A stretch of 64,000 bases of DNA from Gnomoniopsis sp. IMI 355080 (taxonomy: Eukaryota > Ascomycota > Sordariomycetes > Diaporthales > Gnomoniaceae), in assembly GCA_027946555.1 (NCBI GenBank), contig JAPEVC010000006.1, positions 62,001 through 126,000 on the forward strand. Direction: 5' to 3'. The position numbers were made by a program, and so were the translations under genes. Below are positions 62,575-64,000 of the stretch, piece after piece. Each line of letters starts with the position of its first letter. The first letter of the stretch is position 1. The notes below the pieces were generated by a model. That model saw only the letters and a program-made list of their open reading frames with translations, was not told the DNA's origin and searched no databases.

Positions 62575-62967
62575 GCAAGCGCGAGCAAGGACTGAGACGG
62601 GCGGCTCACACCGGGAGGAGAACAGCGACGCAGAAGATACCCAGACTTGTCAGGGATCATTTGGCACAATAGGCGAGCAGTCGCAGGTCAAATGATGTGA
62701 GAACAAGGCCTATAATGTCCTCCGCATATCTTCGAGTGTTTACAACTTGGTAGGCTGGTTCCTGCTAGGTACTAGTTGACGAGGACAATATCAATTACAG
62801 TTGATCATCATTCACAAGACGTATCCAAAAGCCCCTTACGTCGCGTGGGGTATCTTGGTCCAGCACCTGCCACTGTCTGGCGTATACCTAGGTGCCTAGG
62901 TAGTACCACTTTCCCGGCCTACGGACTCTCTCTTGTTTCCTCGAGTGTCGCCCGAATCGACACTTTC
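62575..62967. other. Short spacer
   Basis: 393 bases between convergent frames; a doubled CCTAGGT motif lies at 62885-62902. No gene was recognised. Confidence 0.6.
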
Positions 62968-63366
62968 TCATTTCGAGAACTTCTCGTTCAAGGTTGCAAG
63001 TGCGAATTCTAAAGCTCCTGGTGGTGGGGCTGCACCTGGGCTAGGGTGTGTTTTGCTCATAGCCAAGCAAAGGCCATCGACTCTCCATTGTCTCACATAG
63101 GCGGCCCATACCGATTCGATGTCCGGTAGCATATCATCCGTGATCGCGGTACCCATTATGAGAACTCGAGGACGAGGGTAGAGGGCGTTGAGGACAACAG
63201 CCAGGTTTTGCGGAGTGAATTGCAGTGGTCGAGGCGATTCTTCGAGATCGAGGATGGCTGAGAGCTTAAAGTACGGGGCGTTTGCGAATGCTTGCACCAT
63301 CCCTACTTCGAGAACGTTGCGGTGGACTCCAATTCCGACGACATGAATGGGATCTTGGGTGTCCAT
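62968..63366 (-). CDS. Small hypothetical protein
   Basis: An intact ATG frame of 132 aa. It opens with IHVVGIGVHRNVLEVGMVQAF, a beta-strand/glycine/helix pattern, and later has PRPRVLIMGTAITDDMLPDIESVW, a second strand followed by helix, so a small alpha/beta fold of receiver- or Rossmann-like type is possible. I do not recognise a named family. Proline/alanine-rich residues (~110-117) precede the last helix. A stretch of good amphipathic order and the ATG start make it more likely real than its neighbours' shadow frames, but a single short exon is weak evidence. Confidence 0.45.
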   Translation of the reverse strand: MDTQDPIHVVGIGVHRNVLEVGMVQAFANAPYFKLSAILDLEESPRPLQFTPQNLAVVLNALYPRPRVLIMGTAITDDMLPDIESVWAAYVRQWRVDGLCLAMSKTHPSPGAAPPPGALEFALATLNEKFSK

Positions 63367-64000
63367 GGTATATGTGACGAGGCTGGCGTAGAAACTATAG
63401 TCTACCTAAGTATAGACGGATAATCGAGGGGTTGATGCTTAACCGTGGATTGCCGACAATCTTGAATTCTGAACATTCTTCTGAACAACCTAAGAACAAG
63501 AACAAAATCACGGAATGAGGAGATACAACATCCCTTTATACCAGCACATTGTTCGGACACGTGAGTTCTGCAGGAGCTACCGAAGTGCCCCGCTTATCGA
63601 TGCGCTGAAAGCCTCAAATGCGTTTTTATACATGTACATGTGGGTTGAGCTTTTCCGGACTGTCCGCGTCAGCATGCCTCGTGGGTATGAGCCGCGTCGA
63701 GAGACGAAGGAGTTGAAGGGGGGGGGGCCCTTGGATTATCCGCGGACTGAGCGACACACAATATTTACCTTCCCGAACTAGGTCTCGTGCGCCGACAGAA
63801 CGTCCCGTGTTTCTGCTGCACTCCGTGGTAGTCAATTTTTCTGCAAATCCGTATATTGCTCGTGCAAGATCTGTGCAGGCGGCCACACGGCAGTGACGTC
63901 ACCAGAATTGCATGAGTGTCTCTATGCTCCTCAATAGACACAGCGATCGTCGGGATATTCGCCTCAGAAAATGGGTCCCTCGCGCGAGAAATTTTCATCT
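63367..64000. other. Right end, no gene seen
   Basis: No gene was recognised up to the window edge. A G-run lies near 63719-63727. Any gene starting beyond the edge cannot be judged. Confidence 0.5.

Overview
The window looks like nuclear DNA of a filamentous ascomycete (Pezizomycotina). Genes carry short GT-AG introns (mostly 53-160 nt) with CTGAC/CTAAC-like branch points. Intergenic stretches are long (1-4 kb), and typical mould families are present: NudE, eukaryotic multidomain acetyl-CoA carboxylase, PTH11-like receptor, velvet, BBE-like flavo-oxidase and YAT-type amino-acid permease. I could not place it more precisely than class level; a Sordariomycete or relative is plausible. I rebuilt 18 protein-coding genes, joining exons by hand. 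No rRNA, tRNA, CRISPR array or intact transposon was seen.

Layout, left to right. 2-3 kb: a small velvet-domain protein whose start codon overlaps the stop of a short upstream ORF. 3.8-8.8 kb: a sugar-transporter gene (minus) head to head with a GH95 alpha-L-fucosidase gene (plus), which looks like a sugar import/hydrolysis pair. 9.8-22.8 kb: a core housekeeping block with nudE (dynein regulation) and ACC1 (2276 aa, cytosolic acetyl-CoA carboxylase). 23.4-27.9 kb (minus): an unrecognised 658-aa protein with a C-terminal membrane anchor, and an eight-exon PTH11-like seven-helix receptor.

30-45.7 kb is an accessory, oxidoreductase-rich stretch: a secreted BBE-like FAD oxidase convergent with an alkanesulfonate-monooxygenase-like (LLM) enzyme, a cytochrome P450 in which the heme-ligand cysteine is replaced by glycine, an amino-acid permease with a 5-nt microexon, a secreted SMP-30/gluconolactonase-like propeller and a glyoxalase-like protein. 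No PKS, NRPS or terpene synthase backbone is present, so this is not a self-contained secondary-metabolite cluster.

46-64 kb: a 950-aa cellulose-synthase-like GT2 and a membrane-anchored GH16 glucanase, both minus strand and both probably acting on cell-surface glycans; then a 4.4-kb gene-poor gap, a secreted PhoD-type phosphatase (minus) and two small uncharacterised genes. A 10-bp palindrome, TACCTAGGTA, recurs in the intergenic DNA of the right half. The observations most worth checking are the cysteine-less P450, the velvet uORF overlap, the 5-nt microexon behind a GC-AG intron, and the altered catalytic region of the GH95 enzyme.
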